A stretch of 64,000 nucleotides of DNA. It comes from Marsupella aquatica. Its lineage: Eukaryota; Marchantiophyta. The notes beneath the pieces are model-generated. The model was not told the origin of the DNA and made no database searches. It was given only the letters and a program-made list of their open reading frames with translations. The number at the start of each line of letters is the position of its first letter. The first letter of the stretch is position 1. A program made the position numbers and the translations under genes. The stretch covers positions 10,788,001 to 10,852,000 of the forward strand of contig OZ316898.1 of the NCBI GenBank assembly GCA_973895155.1, in the 5' to 3' direction. Positions 9,845-21,067 of the stretch are shown here, in pieces.

Positions 9845-10395
9845 AGGAATAAGAAATGACATTGTTAGTGCACACCATCGCTCAGAAGAGTATGAAGGTC
9901 GCACGATAGAGCTGGCACCAAAGATGCACAGATTTAGGCGCTACAAGGTGAAGTACAAAAAGCCGACCAAGACATTCAAAAGCAGTTTCAGAGTATTTCC
10001 AACTTGGAAGAGAAGAATGAGAAGTGGCAGACAGAGAGCCAGGTGGATACATTCAAAGGCAGTTTCAGAGCATTTCCACCTTGGCAGAGAAAAATGAGAA
10101 GTGGCAGACAGAAGGTCAGGTGGATGACACCGGGAAGTTATTGTAAACGCGGTTCCTTTTTGCTTCCTCTCCAATAGCTAGTTGACATCCACCTTATCTG
10201 CCACTCCTCATTCTTCTCAACTCGCAAACTTTCCTCCAAGTTGAAACTACTCTATGCCATCCTTGAATGCCTTGGTCGACCTTTTGCATATGATCTTGTG
10301 GTGTTTTAATTGTGCATCTTTGGTGGCCAATTCTATCGTTCGATCTCCATAGCTTTTCTAATGACAAAGTCATTTCTCATTCCCGTCAATCATGA
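9845..10395. repeat. Long imperfect inverted repeat (about 200-bp arms)
   Basis: The plus strand at about 9,845-10,045 matches the reverse complement of about 10,395-10,185. Shared landmarks in order are GAATRAGAAATGAC, CGATAGARYTGGC, CCAAAGATGCACA, GTCGACCAAG/GCCGACCAAG, CATTCAA, TTTC-AACTTGGA and AGAATGAGRAGTGGCAGA. The centre (about 10,126-10,180) is unpaired. Arm 1 carries a 77-bp tandem duplication (9972-10048 and 10049-10125). On both arms one frame reads as a possible coiled coil (for example SNLEEKNEKWQTESQVD), so the source may have been a coding exon. A transcript through this region could fold into a long hairpin. Confidence 0.7.
9972..10125. repeat. 77-bp tandem duplication
   Basis: Two copies, starting at 9972 and 10049, both running from ACATTCAAA through GAAGTGGCAGACAG to CAGGTGGAT, with a few differences. 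Because 77 is not a multiple of three, any coding frame is broken by the duplication. Confidence 0.85.
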
Positions 10396-10608
10396 TGTTC
10401 AGATTGTTGAGCTGGGTTTCTTCCGCCGTTTTACTATCTACCGCAGACAGTTGTAGCACCACGTTCATTCTCTGGGCTTCCACCTACTGCAATATAGGTC
10501 GAGCGGCATTCCTCGCTTCCTGAATACATTTCGCGTAAGGAATTCATCTCCATCAAACCTCTATTCTTCGAAATTTCCCAAATTCAGATGTGACTTTCTG
10601 AGATTAAT

Positions 10609-13600
10609 TTAGCCACGCGCAACTCTACCTGCTGCAACTCTACTAATTTTGTCACCAAGACCCAGCTTACACCTTACTATGTGGTCACATGACCCTTGTC
10701 CTGGAGTATGTGCAACAGTCCTAACTAGGAAAAGTGAATGATCAAACCCACATGCAACCTGTAGTGTTCGCCAAAAACCCAAATATTCATTTGGGAAAGG
10801 ATAGGGCTCATCACTTGGACTGTCTAAACCAAGTCTCCCGTTCTTCCCACTGCCCCAAGTCCAAACCTGCCTTTTTGAGCTCAATCCAGCAGAGTGCACC
10901 CTGCCTGCCGCTAACCTAACTAACTTCTCTTCTCCAAGACCTTCCACCAATCCAGGTACACTGGGATCTCCAGCCCTCCCGAGCTGGGACCCTGAATTCC
11001 ATCCCCAAGAGAAGAGAGATCCTTGAGCTTCCTCGTCAGTTTCTTTTTCCCACTTCGTAAGAAGCTTGACTAGTTCAGGAGGAGGTCTTTTTCCAGGTGC
11101 ATGGGGATTCAAAGCAATCGCCAACGAATGGCCTAGCCCTGCGGCACATGATAGAATCTTTGAATTTCCATCAGGAAACTCGACACAGTCAACAAGCTCA
11201 TTGCTCTGTGGCCTTCCCAACTGACCAAGAGAATTGTCACCGAAACTGTAAAGGTTCCCTGTTTCTGAACCGGAGAGCACCAAAGGGCAAATTCAGTACC
11301 ACTACGATTATCTGAAAAAAGTTGAACCCTAAACAATCCCCCTCTCCATGTCCCCATCTCCGGTTGAAAGGGATAGGACAAAACAGAAGACAACAGAAGT
11401 CTACTAGCTAAGAAGCAATGAAGAGCCAAAGGAGTATGAAAGAGAAGAGTTGAGAAAGTACCGGACAGCGCAAGGGAATGATCCATACCACACGCCACTT
11501 GTATTACTCTTTCATGTGCTAGAGCCTCCACGCGACGTGGTTCCCATACAGGAACTACTGTTTTTTCCTTTTGCAACATTTCGCTCATGTTCCTGTCGAC
11601 AACTTCTGCATTATCAGAGCTGCTAAAACCTCCCGAATCCTGAGAGCCCTCTTTCGGCTCTAGACGTCCTCCCCGAACAGGCTGCTGTAATTCTGGATTG
11701 AATCCAAGACGCCCATCTGCAGCATAACCCCATGCATACAGTTCGCCATCGGTTGTGCAAACGAGTGCATGACCCCATCCTAAAGCCATCTGCAGGTAGC
11801 GCTCTCAATTAGATACTGCTGGAGTAAGACTAAAGACAAGTTGCAATGGGTTTTCGTTGAGATGACTCCACCATTTTCTTTCTCATGCTTCCATGAAGAA
11901 TTAAACTCGTCATGCAAATGGCAATTCAAATTATACTCGATCCTGTTTGACTGAGTTGGATACACAGTATAACACATTTGAGAATCTCAAATATCTGGTC
12001 CTACGCGAAGATGAAAACATTTTGGATCTCTATTTGCACATGGGCGGACACCAAATTATGTATCTAACACAAGTAGCACTAGACAGTTTTGCACCAGCTG
12101 GAAGGGCACAGTCATTCTCTCTCGTATACGTTTGTCAAACGTTCTTGCCGGTTCAGTAAATATTTAAATCCTGAAGTTCTCCGTTACGTACTCCCTGCTT
12201 GGAGGAGTTTCAACAGTAGCAAAGTAATTTCCTGGAAAGGGATGAGAGGCAGTAACCTGAGATACTACCCGGCCTTCTAAAGCGACCACCTGCTCAGGAG
12301 TTTTGGATTGAATCACATCACGACCTAGTCCAAGTTGGCCTCGCTTGGAGGTTCCCCAGGACCATACAGAACCGTCCTTAGCCAGCGCCATAGAGACTAC
12401 TCCTGAGCCTGCAACATCGGTAACTTGGACGTTCTCTAGTCCTTTTACTCTTTGAGGTTGATCCCATTCTTGTCTGGCAATTCGTCTGGTGTCAGTTTCT
12501 TTTCATCCGCTCCAACCAAAGCCTTGCACAAACGAATTTAAGGGCCTTGCCTACTGTCTCTTAAACCAATTCGAAAGCTGTAAAGCAACAACGCTAGCAA
12601 AGAATCTGTCCACTGTTCAAAGAAATGGCAAACCTGGAATTCCCGCCTCGAGGACCAAGCTGGCCCTCGGAATTTCTCCCCCAGGCCCATACCTCCCCGT
12701 TTTCAGTGATAGCTAGGGTATGATAGTGTCCAGCTGCCACCTTCAAGACATTAGGACGGAGCCCCTCTATGATCGCTGGGGAAAAACAGTCACTCAAGTA
12801 GCCCTCGTTGCGGTGTCCGAGCGCTCCACTGCTTCCATCACCAAAGCTCATCACCCGAGTTTCATACCTCACGCTAGGTATGGTCATCTCGGCTGTGTAG
12901 TCCCTATTGATGTCATATGTGGTCTCGTCCAGATTAAACTTTGTGCTTATGGATCTACCTGGAAATACATCAAATAAGCCAAAAAAACTTGTTTCAAATC
13001 ACCCAGAACAGTACTCTTTGAAGGACACATGGTTGGGAAATACGATGCCGAGATAATTGACTCATGCTTCAACCCCAAAGATTATACCTTTGGCAATGTG
13101 CCGGAGCTCGAGGATGCAAGGAGATGTCTGCCAGAAAGGCAATCCATTGCTTCTAGTCGCTTGCCTCCAGAGCCTGTTTGCCGCCCGGATCGTCATGTCT
13201 TCTGAACGTACAATCACGATATTGAGAGCACGACGGGCTCAATGAGAAGCACAAATCTTCACCCACGATCCCTTTGCAAATTCATGCCTGGAAACCTGGC
13301 ACCTTTTGCAACAAGTCAGGAATCACTCCCGATCACTTATGATTAGCGAAAACATAGGAAGCAAGAATGGGGCCTGCACAGTCCCCACATTACTGACCAT
13401 CTCAGCTCATAAGCTAGGCGGGAATCTCAAAGTATCGGTTTTACAAGTCAATCCGGAGGGTCCTTTATTTTCGAGTTCTGCAACAATTGACCTATTGGAC
13501 ATTGCTGCAGGTTCTCATTAGATCCACAAAGCAGCAAAGCAACTTCTCCTTACCTTTCGTTTTCTCGTTGATTACGAGCATCGTACCCAAGAATTCGACC

Positions 13601-13641
13601 AAACGAAAGGGCTCCTCGTATGGTGACTGTTCTGCCGCCAT
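10609..13641 (-). CDS. RCC1-repeat (seven-bladed propeller) protein
   Basis: A five-exon model keeps frame and uses GT-AG borders: 13641-13554, 12892-12634, 12485-12257, 11789-11462 and 11264-10609, giving about 519 residues. The protein contains repeated RCC1 blades with the usual signatures, for example MSFGDGSSGALG, VWAWGRNSEGQLG, VWSWGTSKRGQLGLG, LYAWGYAADGRLGF, LYSFGDNSLGQLG, LFSWGWNSGSQLG and VWTWGSGKNGRLGL, each followed by an AAG-HSLA-like segment. The founding member is a chromatin-bound guanine nucleotide exchange factor for Ran, but plant RCC1-domain proteins have many roles and nothing here fixes one. Exon 1 is short and supported by frame, ATG context and donor GTAAGG. The last 45 residues could instead be replaced by a further exon, since GTAAGG occurs at about 10,680. 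The 5' end is duplicated in inverted orientation at 16,730-17,166. Confidence 0.8.
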
Positions 13642-13645
13642 GTCT
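13194..13645. repeat. Inverted duplication, left arm (RCC1 exon 1 and intron 1)
   Basis: This segment holds the start codon, exon 1 and about 360 bp of intron 1 of the RCC1-repeat gene. Its reverse complement recurs, with perhaps 75-85% identity by eye, at 16,730-17,166. Shared landmarks include TTTGGTCGAA, GGGTACGATGCT, AATCAACGAGAAAAC, CACAAAGCAGCA, TTACTGACCATCTCAGCT, and CACCCACGATCCCTTTGC. Confidence 0.85.
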
Positions 13646-13959
13646 GTTGTCTCAAGCCCTCCGTTGCCTCTATCTCGTTGAAATCCATCCTCTATCTCGT
13701 CAAAATCAATGAATCTCGTCCAATTTGCGAATATATGGGTGTATCCACTACAATGGCCTCGCTAATCGATACCCAACTCTGCTCTGCTCTGGTTTACTCT
13801 TCGCCTGCGCTCTAGCGAACTGATTGCCGACCGGCGATCAAAATTGCAGACAAGAACTAATTCCCAACTTGAACCTTGCCTTTCTCGAAAACATGGACAA
13901 CATCTTCTCTCCCTTTGAATTCTCCTCGTCCTAGAAGCAAAACTTGGAAATGAGGCCAG

Positions 13960-14010
13960 CAATGTACAATACAGCACGGCACAGCACAGCACAGTACAGC
14001 ACAGCACAGA
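13960..14010. repeat. CAGCA/CACAG simple repeat
   Basis: A short run of ACAGC-type pentanucleotides with a few changes. It creates open frames on both strands that are not genes. Confidence 0.85.
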
Positions 14011-15536
14011 CCACTCACTCTGGCTGTGCGCAGGTCACTCATCCCTCACTGAAACGCCCCCACACTGAGCTCGACCGTCATCGTGACAACAAATGCAACG
14101 TCGGACGGCGTGTAGAGCACAACCAACTCCACTTCTGACCCGTCAGTCGGAATCGATGCAAAAACACCCAATAAACCAACTCACTCCACCATCCGCACGC
14201 CAATTAATCAAAGTGAATGATTAAATCAACGTGACTCGCACAAACATTCCCACCGGTTGTTGTTTCTCTGATTACAAATGGAGATCGACTGATTGATCAC
14301 TCCATCATCCCCAATAATGCAAGTCGAGTCGAGCGGTCGGAACAGGCGATTCTTCTTCAGCACGAATATGAAAAGTCGGGCGATAAACACTTAATTCTTC
14401 TGCGGAGCGGCCTCCTCTGCCCTCCTCTAGTCCTCCGTTTCTCCGAAATCGTGGTCCTGGCTCAGCTGAGCGTACCTGCACAAATCGACCGATCGGTCAC
14501 TGCAACCCGTGGGAAGAAGAGGAAGGTGGGATTATGGTTTGTGTTCTCGTTGCAAATTCTCTAGACAGAGAATCTCACACCAAGCCAAAAACTTCCAATT
14601 GATTTCCACCGGAAACATGGACATGGCGATGACCGGAGTCCAGAAAGACAATAAGCTAACCTCATCAAAAATCGAAAACCTCACAAGCCATTCGGCAAAA
14701 ACGTCACGATGATCCGTTTTGCACCGCTCACCATGTGAGACACACTAGAAAATCTCACCATTCAAACCTCCGACACCAACCACCTATACTAAAACTCACA
14801 TCACCGCAGCAACCAAACCAAAAATGTCGATCAAAACGCCACAAACTTCTCCCTCCCTTCCCCCTCCCACTTTCCGCCCTCACCGATTACTCTGATTTCT
14901 GTGCAAGTTTGAATGTATATACTAAAAGTCAAATTAAAGTGTTTTATTGTTCTTTATACATGTACATTTATTTGTATTTATAAAACAATTTTAATTAATG
15001 CCCAGTTCACAGAATCTGCTTGGGCTTCAAGTCTCATCGAAGTTCAGTAAACTCAATTCGCCAGAGACGTAATGTGGAGAGGTCAAGAGGGGGCTTTTCA
15101 GTCTCATCAAGGAAACACAAATAAGCCAGATTCCGAAGGCAAAGGAGGGCGTCTAGTCTCTGTGTGTTTGGGTTGCTGACGAATTGGACTTGAGAAATCC
15201 AGGAAACAGGATCGCCATTGGTGCCAAGCTAACGTTGTGGGCGATTTCTCCAAAGACAGAGCGGGGTCTGAGATGAAGTGCGTTTTCAATTTGTTCAATT
15301 GCTCTCCCATGACACGAGTTAAAAGTTCAGAAGATGATCTGTTCAAGACCTGAGCCTGAGCTGCGATGAGATGAGGGGTCAAATGTCAAGGGTCCCGAGT
15401 CAGCTAATTCATCCGAAAGAGGCGGAAATTCAGCAGAGGGAAAATGTTTAGGGTTTAGTTCAATAGAGGAGATGAGATTAGAGCTGGCTTGAGTTAGGGA
15501 GGGAATTCATGCGGGAGCAGCAGCAAGGGAAGCTGC
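14011..15536. other. Intergenic, no gene recognised
   Basis: Lies between the diverging RCC1-repeat and SIVA-like genes and presumably holds both promoters. No domain-bearing frame was found and no promoter element can be assigned with confidence. Confidence 0.45.
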
Positions 15537-16163
15537 ATGTCCGGATCAAAGCGCGCACGTCCTCTCGGATATGCGGAAGGTGCGGGAAGTCGAGAGCCAT
15601 CAGCCAAGGTTCTCAAAGAAGACACTGTCGCCATATATGAATCAACTCTTAGTAAACTCAAGCTCGGCGCTGCTCGTGCTGCGGCATCAACAACCGGCGG
15701 GAATCTACGAGCAAATGCCTCCTCCTTTTCACAAGTGGGAAAGCAACAACAACAACAACAACATGGTTGCGAAAATGGAAGCAACAGGAATGGAGTTCTT
15801 GCACGTTGCCAGATGCAACAAGGCTTGGTTAGGGTTGCGTCCGATTCTGCAATGTCGATGAATGGGGTCCCGATCACAACTATTCAGCGTAAATCCAGCC
15901 CCTGTCCCTGCTATGTTTGTGTAGCTCGGGAATCTGCCAGTGCATGCTTCCATTGCTCGCGAGGGTGCTGTCAGCAGTGCAGCAGAAGGTGCGAGGGCTG
16001 CCAAGAACTTTTTTGTTCTATTTGCTCCACTTCTAATTACAACGAACGTTATGACCGGATCTTTTGCTTCGATTGCAACACAAAAGCATCATGCAACCAA
16101 TGTACGAATTTGCGGTTTCAATCCATCTGCAACGACGAGGCTATGGATATGGATTGGCTATAG
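15537..16163 (+). CDS. SIVA-like cysteine-rich zinc-binding protein
   Basis: This 208-residue intronless frame resembles Siva, known in animals as a CD27-binding pro-apoptotic protein and present in plants without a settled role. The C-terminal third is cysteine-rich: CPCYVC at 123-128, CFHC at 137-140, CCQQC at 144-148, CEGC at 152-155, CSIC at 160-163 and FCFDC at 176-180, a spacing that fits a B-box-like ring plus zinc finger. The N-terminus is basic (SGSKRARPLGY) and includes IYESTLSKLKLGA near residue 33; the middle is low complexity with six glutamines (70-75) from a CAA run. The length is close to animal Siva-1 (about 175 residues). It sits between the two arms of the inverted duplication of the RCC1 gene 5' end. 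The start is the first ATG in frame; a downstream start cannot be ruled out. Confidence 0.75.
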   Translation: MSGSKRARPLGYAEGAGSREPSAKVLKEDTVAIYESTLSKLKLGAARAAASTTGGNLRANASSFSQVGKQQQQQQHGCENGSNRNGVLARCQMQQGLVRVASDSAMSMNGVPITTIQRKSSPCPCYVCVARESASACFHCSRGCCQQCSRRCEGCQELFCSICSTSNYNERYDRIFCFDCNTKASCNQCTNLRFQSICNDEAMDMDWL

Positions 16164-16729
16164 GCTTTTGTTTATATCGTCCTTGTTGTGAGTTGAATTC
16201 ACAGTTTTGCAGAGAAAGAAAGAATGAGTGAACGAATGGTTTTCAAGGTTATTCCTTTTTTGGCAGTACCATATCTGGGTATCGGACCTCCCATCTCCTT
16301 GCTTGCATTACAATTGTGGAGAGCAGATTGTTTGTTCTGTTCATGGTGTAGGGACACTGGATTAATCTTTCCAGACCTATAAGCACGAAGTGAAAATAGA
16401 TTTAGTGCCACCCCCAGCGACAGGAAATCCTCTGGAGTTTGTCACAAGGGTGCTTTTGGGAACCAGCCCAAGCTTGAAAGAAAAGGAGCGCCACCCCCTA
16501 AAGATAGTAAACTCTGAGGAGTTTGTTTGTCACGAGGGTGATGTCGGGAGCGAGCGAGTTCTGCGGTGCTCAGATGGATAAATGTGTGATGTCCTCTGTT
16601 CCAAAATGTTTCTGGGGGGTATTGTTTAGTAAGCAGCAGTACGTGGTCTACATCTTGCAGACCATTGTGAATCTATAGAGGTTACATGCCTTCTGTGGAA
16701 AGCTCCCCAGCGTTGGCTTTGGGGACTAC

Positions 16730-17166
16730 AGTCATGGCAGCACGACAGTCACAGTTTGGTCGAACTCTCGGGTACGATGCTGGTAATCAACGAGAAAACA
16801 AAACTTAAGCAGAAGTTGCTCTGCTGCTTTGTGGGTCTAGTGAGATCCTGCAGCAATGTTACAATGGCTCAATTGTGACAGAAACTCGAAAATGAAGGAC
16901 CCTGCATAGTGACTAGTCAGACATCTACTTTAAGATTCGCTGGCTTGTTAGCTGAGATGGTCAGTAATCTGGGAATTGTACAGGCCCCTTTCTCTCTTCC
17001 TATGTATTGGCGAATATCAATGATCGGAAGAGTGATTGCTGACTTGTGGCAAAAGGTGCAAGGTTTCCAGGCATGAATTTTGCAAAGGGATCGTGGGTGA
17101 AGATTTATGCTTCTCATTAAGCCCTTCGCGCTCTCAATATCTTGACTGTACTTTCAGAAGTCTCGG
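16730..17166. pseudogene. Inverted duplication, right arm (RCC1 exon 1 copy)
   Basis: An inverted partial copy of the RCC1-repeat gene 5' end. It keeps an ATG at 16734 (ATGGCAGC versus ATGGCGGC in the gene) and the exon-1 sequence up to the AATCAACGAGAAAAC block. It lacks several codons after the start, and the donor region reads AAAACTTAAG in place of AAAGGTAAGG, so the donor is lost and the frame stops at TAA. About 360 bp of intron 1 follow. No other exon of the gene was found nearby. It is a non-functional fragment, although its promoter side could still be active. Confidence 0.75.
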
Positions 17167-18514
17167 TTCGGGTTTGGTGTCATTTTTGTGGGTGGAAATA
17201 CACATCTTACCCCTGTTATTTTCAATGCATTCAGTGTTCCAGTGGAAGGACTTTTGTGTTGTAATTGTTTCGATATCGGTAGCATTTGCACAAGCAGACA
17301 TGCCAGAAAATCCATTAAGAGGGCATGATGAAGCTTGATTGAGGACATTATAGTAAGGGAAAAGTTTTGAATGCCTTGATTCTCACGCAATTAACCAAAT
17401 CAAGGACATGACCATAGAACACATTCTTCTAAAAACCAAAGCCATGTCTCTTTGGGAAGTCTAACGAAAACCAGAATCCTGTCACTACCTTCCAGCCGAT
17501 TTAAACAGAACAGATAATGAGACTGTCGCGAGGCGAACTGTCTCTTGCAGGATGGACCTCGAAGGAAGGACCCCCTTATTTAGATCCTGTTGGCTTGCTG
17601 GAAAAATCAATCCTGTTGGAGAGTGTTAAGCGAGGTGAATCTACACTAGATCCTGAACCTTGCCGGCCACCTAGGGGAAGAAGTTGATCCTCGAGTGTGC
17701 TCCTGCATTTACATCACTTAAAGAAAATATCACAGCCATTTAACTCAACAGCCCAAACATTCTTAAAATCAAAGGAGAAGAAGTGAATTGAATAAATGTT
17801 CACGACACAAAATGTCATCAGGTCTACACCTAAAGAACATGAATATCCCAACAACACAGACAAATCTCACTTCAGATACGAAAAGAGCTTGGTACGCAGA
17901 GAATCCAATTGTTCAAGAAGCGAGATCAGACTTGTTTACTTTCAGTTGCCAGCCATCTGGCCCTTACAGCTCTCTCCGGTACCCAATTAGGGTCTCAGTG
18001 GAATCTTAAATCTGTTCATTATAATTCAACTCCACTTTTCTGAACACAATCTTGCAGCACCTCAACTGTCCTGACTTTGTTTTGCATTGAGGACGCTACA
18101 ACTTGCCATCTAAATAAAGCGTTCTATATGAAACGTTATGGATGAAGTAGTCGTTCTGCAGAAAATTGATTGAAAGTCGTGATACCCTAACTGGGGTTCA
18201 GCTTCCTTGATGACAGGACAAACCCAGTTGTCAAGTTTGGTTCATAATTCATATGTCAAGTTGATATTGTGTAAGGTCTGCCTCACGGTACCAGAATTCT
18301 CAGTACCATAGTATATCAAATTCCTGCACATGCTTGGACCTCCACTTTCCAGACTGAGTACCCTGGTCAAGGCTTCCCATAACTAGTATAATACAGTAGT
18401 TTTCATAATAAGTACCAACGTAAGGTTAGAGAAGGATTGCTTAATGCATTATATAGACACGCCGTTACATGTGGTGAGAGATGAAGCTAAGCAGGAATTA
18501 CGGAAAGAGTAAGG
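17167..18514. other. Intergenic, no gene recognised
   Basis: AT-rich sequence between the duplicated arm and the 3' end of XRCC4. Only short unrecognised frames are seen. The part next to 18,514 is presumably the XRCC4 3' untranslated region. Confidence 0.45.
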
Positions 18515-21067
18515 TCATTGTCTCCTCCTTTTCCTCGGTGCACTAGTATAAGTAGGTCCACCCAGAAACTTGGCAGCATCAGTGACGGCCTCTGTAGGGG
18601 GCTGCAAAGAGCTACTTTGAGCAACAGGGACATTCGATTTCCCGTTGGTCTGATTAAAATCATGGGTTGGTGAATGGGAGGGGCCACGATCCACACTGGA
18701 AATATCTGCGGTGGGTGAATCTGCAGGCAAGATCTCTGTTGCTCCACTGTCTTGATCAGCATCTTCCTCAGTAGTTTCCGTTAATGTGTCCCGTTTAGAA
18801 GCATCGTTGTCTTCGTTATCGTCCTCATCCTCTCTGTCGGTTTCTTCAAACTCGTCCTGACTTTCTACCTCACTTTCCACTTCATTCGTCACTGTATGCG
18901 GTATTGACAGAATTTGCTCCTTCAGTGCACGATTTTTCTCCTTTTTTGCGTTGAGAACCGCCACGAACTGTACCACACATCGTAAAATCGTGCAATTATG
19001 ACTCTGTCGAAAAGTCAGTACATACATCGAAACAATCCAAACTTTCCCCAATTCCACTCCCTTGGTATGCTTAGTGAGAGTGAGTAGCTCTTCTCATGGG
19101 GAGTACAAAACTTCATGAGAGGTGAGCAAACCTTTTTATATATTTCTTCTTCAAACAGAATCTTCTCATCCCTGAATTTCTCATTTTGTGCCAAGCACCG
19201 GTCTGCCTCAGCCTTCTGTTGTTCCAAAGAACGTCTCGTCCTCTGCAATTCTTCCTGCAAGGAAACACGAGGAGAAAATGAGTTTTCTTTCGATGATTAA
19301 TTTTTCTAAGGCAACAGCACATCCTGATCGATAAGTATAGAAACAGAATCCCATCACAAGGATGGATTTACCGTTTAATTCTGTGTCTAATAATTTGATA
19401 TGAGTAAAAGTTTGACCAGTGATGAGTTTGTATCCTGCGTGCCTCACGGCTTGAGGGCGTATTACTTACACTTAATCTTGAGGTCCCCCTCATTAGGAAG
19501 TCCAGAACATCGCAGGTAATTTCCTTCGGATGAAGGGACTTTTCCACCTTCCAGTTTGCCACAAGTTGAACGCCATCCCTCTCAAGCGTCCAAGACAACT
19601 ACATCGAGAGCAAAAGCAGACTACTCAATATCTTACATCCTTCGTTGTCAAAATTGATAGCCTGCGGCATGTTAATGGACGTCCGGTACAGCCAGTCATG
19701 TTTGCCGTCACTCTGTACATAAGATCTCTAGTTATGGAACCAAATCAACCTGGTAATGAACTTCAATTGAAATCAGAGATCTAGCACCTTCGACTGAGAG
19801 CTACAGTACTCAAAAATGTACAATGATTTTCACCTTTCTTGTCTCATTTCCTTGAGCGATGAACGAGTAATTAGAAGTGGAGTCCTGGACACCAAGATAT
19901 TTCGCAGCTGCCTCCAGATAATCGGCGACTGTGCAGTCCCAACTGAATGCTTTCCTAGACACCTCCTCTTCCAAAACTGAAACATTCAGAATAATCCAGT
20001 GAGTCAGGTAAGGGGCCCGGGGACAGTCAGTGTTGGTACTGAACACTTTACCTGATTTATCACAAGGTCAAGGGATTGCATAGGCCGCAAAGGAAATAAG
20101 GACAGCTACCATAGAGGTCGGCGTTGAAAAAGCTAGACTGACGTGACCAGCTCCAGCGTATAAACAACTGGAAAGCATTGTAAAATCCATTGGGCAACTT
20201 GACAGACCACAGAGTCTCAAGCACTGTGCAGATTTCAGATCTTTTTGCTCCATTTCGAGGTCAGTATTTACGTTATCCACCGATTCAACAGCTACGCAAG
20301 GTGAATGACAATCTGTGCGATTAGGAGTCTTTAAAGCCGGACCTGGAAGACAGCAAAACCTTTCGTGCCAAGGAAACAAGTAAATCAAATTATGGATTCA
20401 TCTTTCAATATATAGATCACGTATTCCCAGCCATACTGCAAAATCCCCTTAGGTTCTCCTAGGGCTATCACTACTAAATATCACTAGCCCCAAATCAAGC
20501 TTGAGGCAACTTCCTTATTGTCACTTGCAGAAATTTCTGGTGGTAAACCAGCATTACTCGAAAATGGGGTTTCTGGCTGCTCTCCACTGTCAAAGAGGAG
20601 CTGCTGCTTGTGCTGCTGAGATGCTTGGCGACCAAGGAGATGCTGCGTGCTGCATGAAACCCAGCAAGGACCCTCATGAAGTCTTTGGAATAATTTCCTC
20701 GGGGCCTTTCACAGCGCCTCTCACTCAAGGGTTACACGGAATGGGAAGGTTGAGAGAACTCGAATTGGCTCGGGGTGGGAAAATTCTGTAGTCCACGAAG
20801 GGAGGAGATGTGCAAGCTGTCCCATCGTAATAAGGAGCAAGAATCGCAACCCAAGTACCACGTGAGGTATCTATACAATATCACTGAGTGAGTGCGTGAG
20901 TAAGTGAGTGAGTCATTACCGTCGCCAACCCAAGCATTCAAGCCGTCGGTGACCCACAAGGAGAACTTCGTCGCGAACCACCGACTCTTCACGTAGATGA
21001 CTCCTCTACCCCCGGGAGCATCTGGCTGGTTTACTTCAAACCTTGCGCAGAGCTCTCCCATGCTCAC
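18515..21067 (-). CDS. XRCC4: DNA repair protein XRCC4
   Basis: Five exons join in frame with GT-AG borders: 21067-20920, 19976-19834, 19598-19470, 19254-19132 and 18967-18515, giving 331 residues. XRCC4 is the scaffold of DNA ligase IV in non-homologous end joining. The N-terminal head domain shows IYVKSRWFATKFSLWVTDGL (about residues 24-43), WDCTVADYLEAAAKYLGVQ and SWTLERDGVQLVANWKV, all as in plant XRCC4. It is followed by LDFLMRGTSRLS and a coiled-coil stalk (EELQRTRRSLEQQKAEADRC onward), then FVAVLNAKKEKNRALKEQI, an acidic Asp/Glu stretch, and a basic tail GPTYTSAPRKRRRQ that ends plant homologues. Intron 1 is long (about 940 bp) and starts beside a GTGA microsatellite. Two methionines (MSMGEL) could start the protein; I took the first. 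Confidence 0.9.
20884..20914. repeat. GAGT/GTGA microsatellite at XRCC4 intron 1 donor
   Basis: An interrupted GAGT repeat lies within 10 bp of the 5' splice site of XRCC4 intron 1, on the intron side. Confidence 0.75.

Noticed and set aside
13762-14138. Cysteine-rich frames MLCCTVLCCAVL and similar.
   Set aside because: They are translations of the ACAGC simple repeat.
20068-20388. A 106-codon minus-strand frame with a hydrophobic end.
   Set aside because: It lies inside intron 1 of XRCC4 between well-supported exons and matches no family.
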